The notes: generated by a model from the sequence alone, not told the origin. Shown: positions 8,856-17,638, numbered from the stretch's first letter. The stretch: DNA of 64,000 bases from Cyanobacterium sp. HL-69 (GCA_002813895.1 CP024912.1:496001-560000), one strand, 5' to 3'. A program made the numbers and translations.

Positions 8856-9638
8856 ATGCGCTTAACCTTTGGACTAATACTTGCCATCATCATCGGACTT
8901 AGTTTAGGCTTAATCGGTGGTGGTGGTTCAATTTTGGCAGTGCCGATTCTTCGTTATGTCATGGGGGTTGAGCCTCGCAGTGCGATCGCCATGAGCCTTT
9001 TTATCGTCGGTGTTGTTAGCCTCATTGGCATCATTCCCCATTGGCGACAAGGTAACGTTAATTTACCCGTAGCCATTAGTTTTATTCCCCCTGCTATGGT
9101 AGGTGCTTTTATTGGTGCAAAAATTACCCAATTACCTTTTATTACCGACACTATTCAACTGGTTGCTTTTGGCATAGTCATGTTGTTAGCTAGTCTTTTC
9201 ATGATAAAAAAAAGTAGTGGTAAACCATCAGAAACCGAAGTAACCTCCGTAAAGGTACAACCCGTTGGAAACGATAAAACTAAAAAGATTCTTTTAACCA
9301 TTGTGGAAGGGTTAGTGGTCGGTATCCTAACAGGTTTTGTGGGGGTTGGGGGTGGATTTTTGATTATTCCAGCCCTTGTGTTAATTGGTGGTATCCCCAT
9401 GAAAGAAGCTGTCGGCACCTCATTATTAATTATTGCCACTAAATCCGCTAGTGCTTTTGTGGGTTATTTAACTTTAGTAGATATTGATTGGTTTTTAACC
9501 ATTGGTTTTACTTTAGCTGCTAGTATTGGTATTGTTTTTGGTTCTTCTGTAAGTAAAAAAATTGATGCTAAATATTTACAAAAAGGTTTTGGTTATTTTG
9601 TTTTAGTGGTAGCCATATTTGTTTTAATTGCTAGATAA
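8856..9638 (+). CDS. TauE/SafE family sulfite/sulfur-anion exporter
   Basis: A 260-residue inner-membrane protein with about eight hydrophobic segments in two homologous halves. Each half begins with a Gly-rich turn: LGLIGGGGSILAVPIL near residue 18 and GFVGVGGGFLIIPALV in the second half. This is the TauE/SafE (DUF81) pattern. Members export sulfite, thiosulfate or sulfoacetate. Here the partners (persulfide dioxygenase, rhodanese) make sulfite/thiosulfate the likely cargo. It is the last gene of the operon and is followed directly by a MITE-like repeat. Confidence 0.88.
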   Translation: MRLTFGLILAIIIGLSLGLIGGGGSILAVPILRYVMGVEPRSAIAMSLFIVGVVSLIGIIPHWRQGNVNLPVAISFIPPAMVGAFIGAKITQLPFITDTIQLVAFGIVMLLASLFMIKKSSGKPSETEVTSVKVQPVGNDKTKKILLTIVEGLVVGILTGFVGVGGGFLIIPALVLIGGIPMKEAVGTSLLIIATKSASAFVGYLTLVDIDWFLTIGFTLAASIGIVFGSSVSKKIDAKYLQKGFGYFVLVVAIFVLIAR

Positions 9639-9639
9639 G

Positions 9640-9741
9640 TAAGTAGGCATAATTAAATCGATTTAGGCAAGGGGTTTAAACCCATTGTTCATAAGAGTCT
9701 TAATAAAATAAGAGCTATAATTAATTTCGCCAACCTACTTA
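9640..9741. mobile_element. MITE-like repeat, copy 1
   Basis: A 102-bp non-coding element with terminal inverted repeats TAAGTAGG (9640-9647) and CCTACTTA (9734-9741). It contains an internal palindrome CAAGGGGTTTAAACCCATTG (9668-9687) and ATTAAATCGATTTAGG near one end. A second copy lies inverted at 16268-16373. There is no ORF, so movement would need a transposase in trans. It starts two bases after the TauE stop codon. Confidence 0.65.
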
Positions 9742-9756
9742 ACCTTAATTTGTATA

Positions 9757-10389
9757 TTAAATTCCTGCAATAATACTATTTCTTTTATCTAAATAAATAA
9801 GACGAATATCAAGGGGAATCAACTTTAAAAGTTGTTTGTGAGCAGAACTATATAAATCTCCAATATCCTCTGATAAAATACTTTTTCCTTCAGCCTTTAA
9901 ATAATTAATAATTTGCTCTTCTTGCCATCCAAACTTATCTTTAGTTATGATAATTAGTCGTTCTTTTGGAGATAATAAATTAATAGATTGTTCTAAGTAA
10001 AAATGTAAGGGAAAATACCTTAATTCAAGGGACGTTTTATTAACATTTAATTCTTCTAAATCTTCTTTTGGTAAACAATCAATGGCATATTCAATAATTA
10101 TATTTTCATAATAAATATTATCTCTTTTATCATCTTGATTAAGATCTAAACTAAAGAAAAAATAACTAATTTCTCTCCATAATTGAAAAGAAATGGAAGA
10201 TAAATGTTCTGGTTCATAAAATCCTGAAATGACATCATCTATTTTGTTATGATAGCGGCAAAAGAGAGAAACTAAATATTTTCCCTTGTCTAAATGGTTT
10301 TGTAACAAATCTAGTAGGGTAACATCGTCTATTTGTAGTAAAGGATATATTAAAGGGTGGTTTGCTTCGGGAAAATCAGTCGGATTCAT
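9757..10389 (-). CDS. Uncharacterised protein with sigma-region-4-like C-terminus
   Basis: A 210-residue cytosolic protein that I do not recognise as a named family. The C-terminal third (about 145-190) reads LSPKERLIIITKDKFGWQEE followed by two more predicted helices, resembling sigma-70 region 4 or a related helix-turn-helix. The first 140 residues are helical and Asp/Glu/Tyr-rich with no clear domain. No region 2 motif is visible, so it is not a complete sigma factor. It is monocistronic, on the strand opposite its neighbours, and lies between a MITE-like repeat and the VOC gene. Confidence 0.6.
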   Translation of the reverse strand: MNPTDFPEANHPLIYPLLQIDDVTLLDLLQNHLDKGKYLVSLFCRYHNKIDDVISGFYEPEHLSSISFQLWREISYFFFSLDLNQDDKRDNIYYENIIIEYAIDCLPKEDLEELNVNKTSLELRYFPLHFYLEQSINLLSPKERLIIITKDKFGWQEEQIINYLKAEGKSILSEDIGDLYSSAHKQLLKLIPLDIRLIYLDKRNSIIAGI

Positions 10390-10513
10390 ATATGAAATTC
10401 AATGACAAAATAAATGATAGCTAAATTCGGCGGTGGTTGATGATAAGTTAATTATTGCTAAATAGCCACTAAATATCCCACAATATTAATACGAGGTTCA
10501 ACACTGAAATTAT

Positions 10514-11083
10514 ATGATAAACAGCAGTCTAACTATGGTAAATATTTTGGGGGCGTTTTTACCCGGTATAACGGATGGTTTATTCTCTACTCAGGGAATT
10601 ATGGTAATGCTTTTGGTGGCTTATGGTGGTGCCATGTGGATGTTTTTAACCAGCGCCCCTAAGGTGCATACTATCATGGTATCTGATTTGGCGGTAGCCC
10701 AGGAGTTTTATGAGAGATTGTTAAATTTACCTGTGGCGGATGTGCCTTTGCATTACTATTACAATTATGATCAAAGTCTAGGCTCTGCAATGCTTGATCC
10801 TATTTATACTGGTAGTGGAGGTAATGCTACGGTTTTGCAGGAAAATCGTGGTTTATGGTATCAATTGCGCAAAAATACTCAATTACACGTTATTGGCGGT
10901 GCCACTTTGGGTTATAAAAATTCTCAGCGTCATGTTTGTTTTGATCATGAGTGTTTGGATGATTTATTATTGAGGGTACAGTCTCGCCGTTTGAAGTATA
11001 AGATTCGTAGTGATAATCCTCTTAATTTTTTAGTGAAGGATTTGGACAATAGGGTAATTGAAATGGTGGAAGCAAAAACTTAA
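10514..11083 (+). CDS. Membrane-anchored VOC (glyoxalase-fold) protein
   Basis: A 189-residue protein with one N-terminal membrane helix (about residues 27-47: GIMVMLLVAYGGAMWMFL), then a VOC/glyoxalase-like domain beginning KVHTIMVSDLAVAQEFYERL and ending FLVKDLDNRVIEMVEA. The domain begins with beta-strand and helix features typical of the fold, and a Tyr-rich loop LHYYYNYDQ follows. Metal ligands are not obvious, so enzymatic activity is uncertain. It lies 79 bp upstream of ldpA on the same strand and may be co-transcribed. Confidence 0.65.
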   Translation: MINSSLTMVNILGAFLPGITDGLFSTQGIMVMLLVAYGGAMWMFLTSAPKVHTIMVSDLAVAQEFYERLLNLPVADVPLHYYYNYDQSLGSAMLDPIYTGSGGNATVLQENRGLWYQLRKNTQLHVIGGATLGYKNSQRHVCFDHECLDDLLLRVQSRRLKYKIRSDNPLNFLVKDLDNRVIEMVEAKT

Positions 11084-11162
11084 ACTAATTGATAATTGAA
11101 AATGGATAGTTGATAATTATTCAAGGAGATTTTTTGAGTTAAATTTTTGGGAATCAAAAATA

Positions 11163-12224
11163 TTGTTATTACAGGATTCGGCGTTGTTGTCTTTGGAATC
11201 GGGTAGTTGGTTTAAGTTAATTTGTGGTGCTAGTTATCAACATTTACCTTCTATTCGTAATTTGGCTTTGGCTTATACTTTGGCAGGGGTTGATTGTATT
11301 GATGTAGCGGCGGATAGGGCTGTTATTAATGCTGCTTTGGTGGGTATGGAGGTGGCAAAAAGTTTTCGGCAAGAAGCGATCGCTCTTAGCTATAATCCTA
11401 GTAATCCTCTTTTAATGGTAAGTGTGAATGATGGGGAAGATCCTCATTTTCGTAAAGCATACTTTAATCCTAGCAAATGTCCCCCTGAGTGCGATCGGCC
11501 CTGTGAGCATATTTGCCCCGCCGATGCCATAAAATTTGAGCATCCCACCCAAGGAGTAAAAGAAAAACTATGTTATGGTTGTGGGCGTTGTGTGCCTATT
11601 TGCCCCTATGGTTTAATCGATACTCAATCCCATGTTATTGGCATCCAAGAAGTATTAAATTGGCTTACAGAATTACCCATTAACGCCCTCGAAATCCACA
11701 CCCAAGAAGGGCATTTTGAGCATTTTTGTAAATTATGGCAATGGCTTAAACCTCACCTACCCCAACTACAATTAATCGCCATTAGTTGCCCTTATACCCC
11801 CACCGTCACCAGTTATTTACACCAAATAGAAACCTATATCAAACCTCTGCCCATCCCCTTAATTTGGCAAACTGACGGGCGCCCCATGAGTGGGGATATT
11901 GGCAAAGGCACCACCCATCTAACCATAAAATATGCCCAAACCATGATTAATGAAGGGTTTGATGATTATTTACAACTAGCAGGAGGAACAAATGAACATA
12001 CCGCTGTTAAAATGAGGGAGATGGGGCTTTCTCCTCACAAAATTAATGGCATTGCTTTTGGTAGTAAAGCCAGAAAAATCCTTGCAGATACCCTCCATGA
12101 ATTAGAAGTAATTTCTCCCCAAAATCAACTAGAAGACTATCCCTATCTATTGTGGAAAGCAGTATCTCAGGCTTATCAGTTAGTGGGAAGTATAAAAACA
12201 GTTAATGAAGAAAAGGTTTTGTAG
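11163..12224 (+). CDS. ldpA: Light-dependent period protein LdpA (iron-sulfur)
   Basis: LdpA is a redox-sensing iron-sulfur protein that feeds light/redox state into the cyanobacterial clock (shown in Synechococcus). The 353-residue protein starts with the family block WFKLICGASYQHLPSIRNLA. Two 4Fe-4S cysteine sets follow, CPPECDRPCEHICP and CYGCGRCVPICP. The C-terminal part LQLAGGTNEHTAVKM is also family-like. The start is a TTG at 11163; no in-frame ATG precedes the conserved block. No kai genes are in this window. Confidence 0.9.
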   Translation: MLLQDSALLSLESGSWFKLICGASYQHLPSIRNLALAYTLAGVDCIDVAADRAVINAALVGMEVAKSFRQEAIALSYNPSNPLLMVSVNDGEDPHFRKAYFNPSKCPPECDRPCEHICPADAIKFEHPTQGVKEKLCYGCGRCVPICPYGLIDTQSHVIGIQEVLNWLTELPINALEIHTQEGHFEHFCKLWQWLKPHLPQLQLIAISCPYTPTVTSYLHQIETYIKPLPIPLIWQTDGRPMSGDIGKGTTHLTIKYAQTMINEGFDDYLQLAGGTNEHTAVKMREMGLSPHKINGIAFGSKARKILADTLHELEVISPQNQLEDYPYLLWKAVSQAYQLVGSIKTVNEEKVL

Positions 12225-12232
12225 TCGAGGTT

Positions 12233-12261
12233 GGGAATGGGGAATAGGGAATGGGCAATGG
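12233..12261. repeat. Heptamer tandem repeat GGGAATG/GGGAATA
   Basis: About four imperfect 7-base units (GGGAATGGGGAATAGGGAAT then GGGCAATGG) lie just after the ldpA stop codon. Degenerate relatives occur around 50766-50788 (GGTAATGGGTATTGGGTATT) and 37687-37710. This is a classical cyanobacterial STRR pattern and is non-coding. Confidence 0.6.
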
Positions 12262-12414
12262 TTTTTTCATTTTGATTGATTTATTAGTGTACTATTTGTA
12301 ATCATGTATTTTGTATAAAAAAGGGCTATTTTTGCGTATTTTAAGAGACTATATATGCCTAAAAATCTGATTATTATAGCTTTCTTATTTGTTCATCACA
12401 TCCTATTTAGATTC

Positions 12415-13236
12415 TTACAAATTTAAAGTAATTTCCTCCACCTGCCCCAACTCCCCAATTTGTTTAGGGGTTTCCTCATTTACACTAATTAACAACCCTC
12501 CCGCATTACCAGCCCGAATGGTAAACTCTCGACTAGCAATCCATTCCCTTTCACTACCTTGAGTTAGGATGCCTTCAAACTCCGTATTACCATCAATAAC
12601 AACCCTTACCCATGAATTATCTTGGGCTTTTATATTTACTTTTAGTTGTTCTGGATTATTATCAACCACAGGGATAGTAGGGTTATCGGTGATTTCATCA
12701 GTATTATTGCTTAGATTATCTGTTACGGTTTGATTTTCTTGGGTATTGTTATGGCTACTTTGAGTCTCCGTGGTTTCTTGAGTAGTAAAAGAGGTTGGTT
12801 GCAACATTTCATTGAGACTTTTTATGGAGAAAAATAAAAGAGCAATATAAACAACATATAAGTATTTACTGTTAAAATTAATTCTAAAATTAAAAGGATT
12901 AATATTTCTTTGGTGAGCGGATTTATAACCTTTATTATTATTTTTCTCAGTAGGAAAACTATTAATAGTTTCCTCAATGTTAATGCTTAAAAACTCAGAA
13001 TATTTTTTGAGTAATTCTTTAACAAATATAGGCTCAGGTAATTTGTTTAAATCACCATTTTCGATCGCCCTTAATATATTTTTAGTAATATGAATGTTAC
13101 TAGAAACAGATTCAATATCCCACCCCAAAGATTGTCTCTTATGCTGTAATAAGACACTAACCCTATCCAATTCCTCTTGACGAATTTGGTTATAATCAAC
13201 CTCTATGGGTTTTTTACCGCTAAAAAGTTTTAACAT
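12415..13236 (-). CDS. RodZ-like helix-turn-helix membrane protein
   Basis: A 273-residue bitopic membrane protein with the RodZ plan: a cytosolic helix-turn-helix (about 25-80; GWDIESVSSNIHITKNILRA and LPEPIFVKELLKKYSEFL), a membrane helix near 125-142, a Thr/Asn/Gln-rich linker, and a C-terminal DUF4115 beta domain (NSWVRVVIDGNTEFEGIL). RodZ links MreB to the cell wall in rods. In coccoid cyanobacteria the role is less clear. The pseudouridine synthase gene lies just upstream on the same strand, so the two are likely co-transcribed. Confidence 0.82.
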   Translation of the reverse strand: MLKLFSGKKPIEVDYNQIRQEELDRVSVLLQHKRQSLGWDIESVSSNIHITKNILRAIENGDLNKLPEPIFVKELLKKYSEFLSINIEETINSFPTEKNNNKGYKSAHQRNINPFNFRINFNSKYLYVVYIALLFFSIKSLNEMLQPTSFTTQETTETQSSHNNTQENQTVTDNLSNNTDEITDNPTIPVVDNNPEQLKVNIKAQDNSWVRVVIDGNTEFEGILTQGSEREWIASREFTIRAGNAGGLLISVNEETPKQIGELGQVEEITLNL

Positions 13237-13270
13237 ATATGTTATTTATCTTGCTCATTCTATCTAAATC

Positions 13271-14014
13271 TTAATTTTTTGGGTTATGGGCAATTATACT
13301 CAATTTGTTCACCTCCGAAGCAGTTAAAAAACGACATTCTCCTAATCCTAAATTTCCTAAACGAATAAATGCGATCGCACTTCGGTGTAAACCAATAACA
13401 GGATGCCCAAAAAGTTCAGCAATCCGTCTAATTTGACGATTTCGCCCTTCATGGAGGACAATCTCAATAAGAGTTTTAGAAACAGTCCTTTTTTTAACAA
13501 CTATTTGCGCAGGAAGAGTTTTTTTCCCTTCCCATAAAAAACCCTCAGACCATTTTTTGATCAGATTATCCGGCATATCACCCTTTAGCCAGACTTGATA
13601 AGTTTTAGGCAAATGATAACGGGGATGAGTCAAACTGAGGGTAAAACCACCATCATTACTGAGAATCAAAGCCCCCGTAGAATCCATATCTAATCTACCC
13701 ACAGGATGGATACCCTGCCCTAATTGTAACTCAGGATTTAATAAATCTAAAACAGTTTTGCGCTTTTTAGGATCATCACAACTAGATACAACTCCCTTGG
13801 GCTTATTTAATAAAATATAAACTAACTCAGGGCGATTTCGACGACTCAAAACTTTGCCATCTACCTCTATTTTATCCTTATTGGGGTTTGCTTTGTCACC
13901 TAAAGTGATAACATGACCATTAACCTTCACCTTTCCAGCCAAAATAATCTTTTCAGCCTCTCGACGGGAAGCAATTCCCCATTCTCTCAATATTTTTTGA
14001 ACTCTATCAACCAT
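13271..14014 (-). CDS. rluB: RsuA/RluB-family rRNA pseudouridine synthase
   Basis: Isomerises a uridine in ribosomal RNA to pseudouridine. The N-terminus is an S4 RNA-binding domain (RVQKILREWGIASRREAEKI). The catalytic domain has GRLDMDSTGALILSNDG, with the catalytic Asp in GRLD, and the family ending LHEGRNRQIRRIAELFGHPV. I chose ATG at 14014; the longer reading from GTG at 14050 adds 12 residues before the S4 domain. RluB versus RsuA or RluE cannot be settled by eye. Confidence 0.88.
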   Translation of the reverse strand: MVDRVQKILREWGIASRREAEKIILAGKVKVNGHVITLGDKANPNKDKIEVDGKVLSRRNRPELVYILLNKPKGVVSSCDDPKKRKTVLDLLNPELQLGQGIHPVGRLDMDSTGALILSNDGGFTLSLTHPRYHLPKTYQVWLKGDMPDNLIKKWSEGFLWEGKKTLPAQIVVKKRTVSKTLIEIVLHEGRNRQIRRIAELFGHPVIGLHRSAIAFIRLGNLGLGECRFLTASEVNKLSIIAHNPKN

Positions 14015-14374
14015 TAATTTGATTATTGAAAAACAATCATATTTAACCACTAATCATCATTACACGAATTAGCTCAATTTATCAGCCAAAAACGATCCTT
14101 TTTATCCCTTCATAATAAAGTTAAATGATTTGTAAATATGGCGTTGCTTAATAATGCTAGAAACAATTTTTAAACGACAACAAGCATTTCATACTTAAAA
14201 TCTGATTACCATTCCTCATTCTTAGCCTAAATGGAAAATCAAATCTAAATTTTACAACACCATAAATACTTCAATCATCACAAAGAAATGCTAAACAAAT
14301 TTTTTGGTTAATAAAAACTATTTTTTGGTAACTTCTTCATTGTAAACTTTTCATTGGTCAACTTTCAAATTATT
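14015..14374. other. Non-coding spacer, divergent promoters
   Basis: This 360-bp AT-rich region lies between the start codons of the pseudouridine synthase (minus) and the DUF2993 gene (plus). TTTTTTGGTTAA and TTTTTTGGTAAC occur about 25 bp apart before the plus-strand gene. I see no RNA gene, clear operator or terminator. Confidence 0.5.
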
Positions 14375-15094
14375 ATGAACACCAGCAAAAAGTCAGACAT
14401 AATATCTCGTTTCCTTTCCCCTGCCGTTAAACTATGGATTCGCACCCAAGTAGAATTCACTCGTGACTTAGATATTCTGATTGATGCGGGGGATAAACAG
14501 ATTCTTTCAGGGAAAATTAACCAAATAAATTTAACTGCAAAAGAAGCTAATTATCAAGGTATTCTTATCAATTATGCTTCCGTTACCACAGAAAATATCG
14601 CTGTTAACTTAGGGGGAATTTTACGAGGAAAACCGTTAAAACTATTACATCCTATTTTCGTTTCAGGAAATGTGGTTATTACTGCCCAAGAATTAAAAAC
14701 ATCCCTTCAATCTTCTTTGCTGACTCAAGGCTTAACTGATATGCTTAAAATTTTATTAGAAAATGAAGGAATTAAAAACGCAGAAGAAATTATCAAAAAA
14801 TATAAAATTGATTGGAATGATATTATGATAGAAACTCAAAAAATGACTATCACAGGAGAGTTTATTAATAGTTTAGATAACTCCAGCAATAATTTAACTA
14901 TTATTAGTAATATAGATATAAAAGACGAACAAAAATTAGTGCTTACAAATGTACAAATAGATGGCTTCAAAGATTTGCATAACAGTGTAATTGATGATTT
15001 AGTTATTGACTTAGGTAGCGATGTTTCACTATCTGAGTTAACTATTTCCTCACAAGAATTACACTGCGTAGGTAAAATCAAAGTAGTTAGTTAG
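14375..15094 (+). CDS. DUF2993 (LmeA-like) protein
   Basis: A 239-residue protein of the DUF2993 family, common in cyanobacteria and including mycobacterial LmeA. The start of the domain reads LSPAVKLWIRTQVEFTRDL, followed by beta-strand repeats (GDKQILSGKINQINLTAKEA, GILINYASVTTENIAVNL). The function in cyanobacteria is unknown; the fold is thought to resemble lipid-binding tubular domains. ATG at 14375 is preferred to the TTG at 14354. There is no signal peptide. Its 3' end overlaps the convergent PEP-CTERM gene by 8 bp. Confidence 0.78.
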   Translation: MNTSKKSDIISRFLSPAVKLWIRTQVEFTRDLDILIDAGDKQILSGKINQINLTAKEANYQGILINYASVTTENIAVNLGGILRGKPLKLLHPIFVSGNVVITAQELKTSLQSSLLTQGLTDMLKILLENEGIKNAEEIIKKYKIDWNDIMIETQKMTITGEFINSLDNSSNNLTIISNIDIKDEQKLVLTNVQIDGFKDLHNSVIDDLVIDLGSDVSLSELTISSQELHCVGKIKVVS

Positions 15095-15890
15095 ATGACT
15101 TTTTTTTGCTTCCTGCCAAACCTAAAAATCCAAATAACAATAATCCGCCCATCATACTAGGTTCAGGGACAGTCTGAAAACTCATGCTGCCAATACCAAT
15201 TCCATGATTATTTGTAGAAGTAGTAGTGACTAGGTTAGGATTATCAGTGAATGTCAATATAAAACTATCAATAGCTTCTTCAAAAGATACTCTGACATTA
15301 CCACCATCTTGCCGATTATCTACATTTCTAATTCCGTCCAAGGTAAAGTCACCAACTTTTCTTACGTTGGTAGTATTGAAAATAGTAAAAGTAGGAGTAA
15401 CTTCATTTCCACCCAAAAACCCTTTGATAATTACTCTATCTTGCCAACTACTTGCGTTTGGAGGACCTGATGTTGGAAGATTAGCGGAACGGTCTATGTC
15501 AAAAATATCAAAAGTTAGATCCTTAACAATACCTTTATTGTAGCCAAGAAAACTGGTTTTTAATTCTATACTACCTCTGTTATTGGAACTACTGCTAGGT
15601 TGTCTTTGGAGGTGTAAGCTAACTTCTGGATTTGTACCCGTTAATGTTTGCGTTAATCTAGGGGTAGATACTCCTTCAAAACCAGCAAAACTGGAACCAT
15701 TTTTCAATGAAAATTGTAAATTAACTTCTCCTTGCCCCACGGAGAAAGTTTGATTTAGTCCTCCCGCCACAAAAGTCGTGTTATTCCAATCAAGGTTAAG
15801 ATTAGCACCATAAACAGCGGAAGAAGTCATCAGAAGTCCTCCCACAGAAATTAAAGTATATTGAACAGTTTTATTAATGTTGATCATCAT
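15087..15890 (-). CDS. PEP-CTERM sorted surface/exported protein
   Basis: A 267-residue secreted protein. It has an N-terminal signal peptide (ISVGGLLMTSSAVYG then A) and a C-terminal PEP-CTERM sorting signal: VPEPSMMGG, a hydrophobic helix (LLLFGFLGLAG) and a basic tail SKKKSSN. Such proteins are processed by exosortase and released to the surface or matrix. The body is Ser/Asn/Thr-rich beta structure of unknown function. No exosortase or polysaccharide cluster adjoins it. It is monocistronic, with a long AT-rich upstream region. Confidence 0.85.
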   Translation of the reverse strand: MMININKTVQYTLISVGGLLMTSSAVYGANLNLDWNNTTFVAGGLNQTFSVGQGEVNLQFSLKNGSSFAGFEGVSTPRLTQTLTGTNPEVSLHLQRQPSSSSNNRGSIELKTSFLGYNKGIVKDLTFDIFDIDRSANLPTSGPPNASSWQDRVIIKGFLGGNEVTPTFTIFNTTNVRKVGDFTLDGIRNVDNRQDGGNVRVSFEEAIDSFILTFTDNPNLVTTTSTNNHGIGIGSMSFQTVPEPSMMGGLLLFGFLGLAGSKKKSSN

Positions 15891-16444
15891 AATGGATTTA
15901 TATTTTCAAATTTGTGAGAGTTGAGTTTGATTATGAAAAACTAAATTTGAATTTAAATAGTTAAATTAATAATTTTTTTTAAAAATGCTATCAAATTTAT
16001 TCATATTGCAATCATTATAATGTCTATTTTTCTATGTTTTTCTAGGTTTAAAAAAGTTTTATAAAACTATATTTCAAAAGGTGTAGCACGTAAGTATTAA
16101 TATATTTGTTTCGTAAAAATAAGTGTAATTACTGTATCCTAGTTTAGTAGATTTAATGAAAATAAAGTAATATTATTATTTCAAATATATTTATAATACT
16201 TTTAACTTTAATTAACAGTGCAGACTTTTTTAATCAATTTTATCTATAATGTAAATGTTTGAGGGTGTAAGTAAGTTGGCGTTATTAATGATGGGTTTAG
16301 TATTACCAAAACCTTTATTAATAAAAGGCTTAAACCTTTTGGCTAGATCGATTTAATTACACCTACCTACTTATATTCTAATAACCATAAGTCATAAAAT
16401 ATATTTTCAAAAATGAAAAATAAAGTAACGAAGGAGTTAAAATT
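15891..16444. other. 554-bp AT-rich spacer containing a MITE-like repeat
   Basis: This spacer holds the divergent promoters of the PEP-CTERM gene (minus) and the VWA gene (plus). It contains repeat copy 2 (16268-16373) and, just before the VWA start, a good ribosome-binding site, AAGGAG followed by TTAAAATT and ATG. The remainder is very AT-rich and I see no gene in it. Confidence 0.6.
16268..16373. mobile_element. MITE-like repeat, copy 2 (inverted relative to copy 1)
   Basis: A 106-bp element with ends TAAGTAAG (16268-16275) and CCTACTTA (16366-16373). Its interior reads AAGTTGGCG, then a palindrome AAAAGGCTTAAACCTTTT (16323-16340), then AGATCGATTTAATTA. Read in reverse complement, copy 1 has the same order of blocks (AAGTAGGTTGGCG, the palindrome, AATCGATTTAATTA). 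The two copies are diverged, so the insertion is not recent. Confidence 0.65.
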
Positions 16445-17632
16445 ATGAATATAATGACGTTTGTTTTTCTATGCTATTTTGCTTTTTATTTCACAATAAC
16501 TAGAAATATAAATGCAGAAGAACAAATAATATTGAGACAACCACCTATTGAGAAAAATGACTCTATTATTAGTCAAAATATTACAGATAATAAACCTAAA
16601 ATACAAATAGCTATTTTATTAGATTCTAGTAATAGTATGGATGGTTTGATAGAACAAACTCGTACTCAAATTTGGTCAGTAATTAATGCCGTCTCTAAAG
16701 TAAGTAACAATGGTGAAACTCCAGTTTTTGAAGTCTCTCTTTATCATTATGGAAATAATGGTTTACCATCCACAGAAGGTTTTAATAGAATGCTAACTCA
16801 GTTAACAAATGATTTGGATGTAGTCTCAGAAAATTTGTTTTCTATCCAAACAAATGGTGGACAAGAATATGCAGGATGGGTAATTAATTCAGCTGTTAAA
16901 GAGTTGGAATGGAGTGCTAATAATGAAGATTTTAGAGCTATTTTTATCGCTGGAAATGAGCCTTTTGATCAAGGTAATATTTCTTGGGAAAATGCTATAA
17001 ATTTAGCGTCAAGCAAAGATATTGTTATTAATACTATTTATTGTGGAGATGCAGAAAATGCTGAAAGCAATCTTTGGGCTAGGGGTGCTGATGTAGGTAA
17101 GGGAAGTTATTTCAATATTGACCAAAATGAACGTATTGTCGATATTCCTACTCCCTATGATGGGGAAATTAGACAACTTAATCAAGAATTAAATGAAACT
17201 TACATTCCCTATGGTGAGCAGGGCATCGTTTCCTATGAGAGACAAAGACAACAGGATGTGAATGCTTTTTCTAGTCCTTCTCCCAGTGCTGGTTTAAATA
17301 GGGCTATTACCAAGATTACATCTAACTATAACACTGGTAGTTGGGATTTGGTAGAGGCGATCGCCTCTAATAGTGTTAATTTAAGTGATATAGACACCAA
17401 TACATTACCAGAAAATTTACGTTCTTTAACCACTAACCAACTAAGAAATATAATTAATGAAATGATCGAAAAAAGAGAACAAATAAAAACAGAAATTAGT
17501 GAACTATCAGAAAAAAGAACCCAATATATCACTCAAAATAGACCTATTTTAGAAGATAATACAACCCTTGAAAGTTTAATGATAGAAACTCTCTATAATC
17601 AACTCAAAGCCAAAGGATTTTCTATTAATTAA
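16445..17632 (+). CDS. Exported von Willebrand factor A domain protein
   Basis: A 395-residue protein with an N-terminal hydrophobic signal/anchor (MTFVFLCYFAFYFTI), then a VWA domain from about residue 48 with the metal-binding MIDAS start LLDSSNSM (DxSxS). The VWA fold is followed by a Gln/Asn-rich section and a C-terminal coiled coil (INEMIEKREQIKTEISELSE). It is likely periplasmic or membrane-associated, binding a protein ligand through a divalent metal. No MoxR ATPase or other VWA partner adjoins it. A strong ribosome-binding site supports the start. The 3' end is 6 bp from the convergent rqcH gene. Confidence 0.75.
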   Translation: MNIMTFVFLCYFAFYFTITRNINAEEQIILRQPPIEKNDSIISQNITDNKPKIQIAILLDSSNSMDGLIEQTRTQIWSVINAVSKVSNNGETPVFEVSLYHYGNNGLPSTEGFNRMLTQLTNDLDVVSENLFSIQTNGGQEYAGWVINSAVKELEWSANNEDFRAIFIAGNEPFDQGNISWENAINLASSKDIVINTIYCGDAENAESNLWARGADVGKGSYFNIDQNERIVDIPTPYDGEIRQLNQELNETYIPYGEQGIVSYERQRQQDVNAFSSPSPSAGLNRAITKITSNYNTGSWDLVEAIASNSVNLSDIDTNTLPENLRSLTTNQLRNIINEMIEKREQIKTEISELSEKRTQYITQNRPILEDNTTLESLMIETLYNQLKAKGFSIN

Positions 17633-17638
17633 AATATC

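Noticed and set aside
12354-12368. 15-mer TATGCCTAAAAATCT also present at 40929-40943
   Set aside because: The match does not extend on either side and no ends or structure are shared; probably chance.
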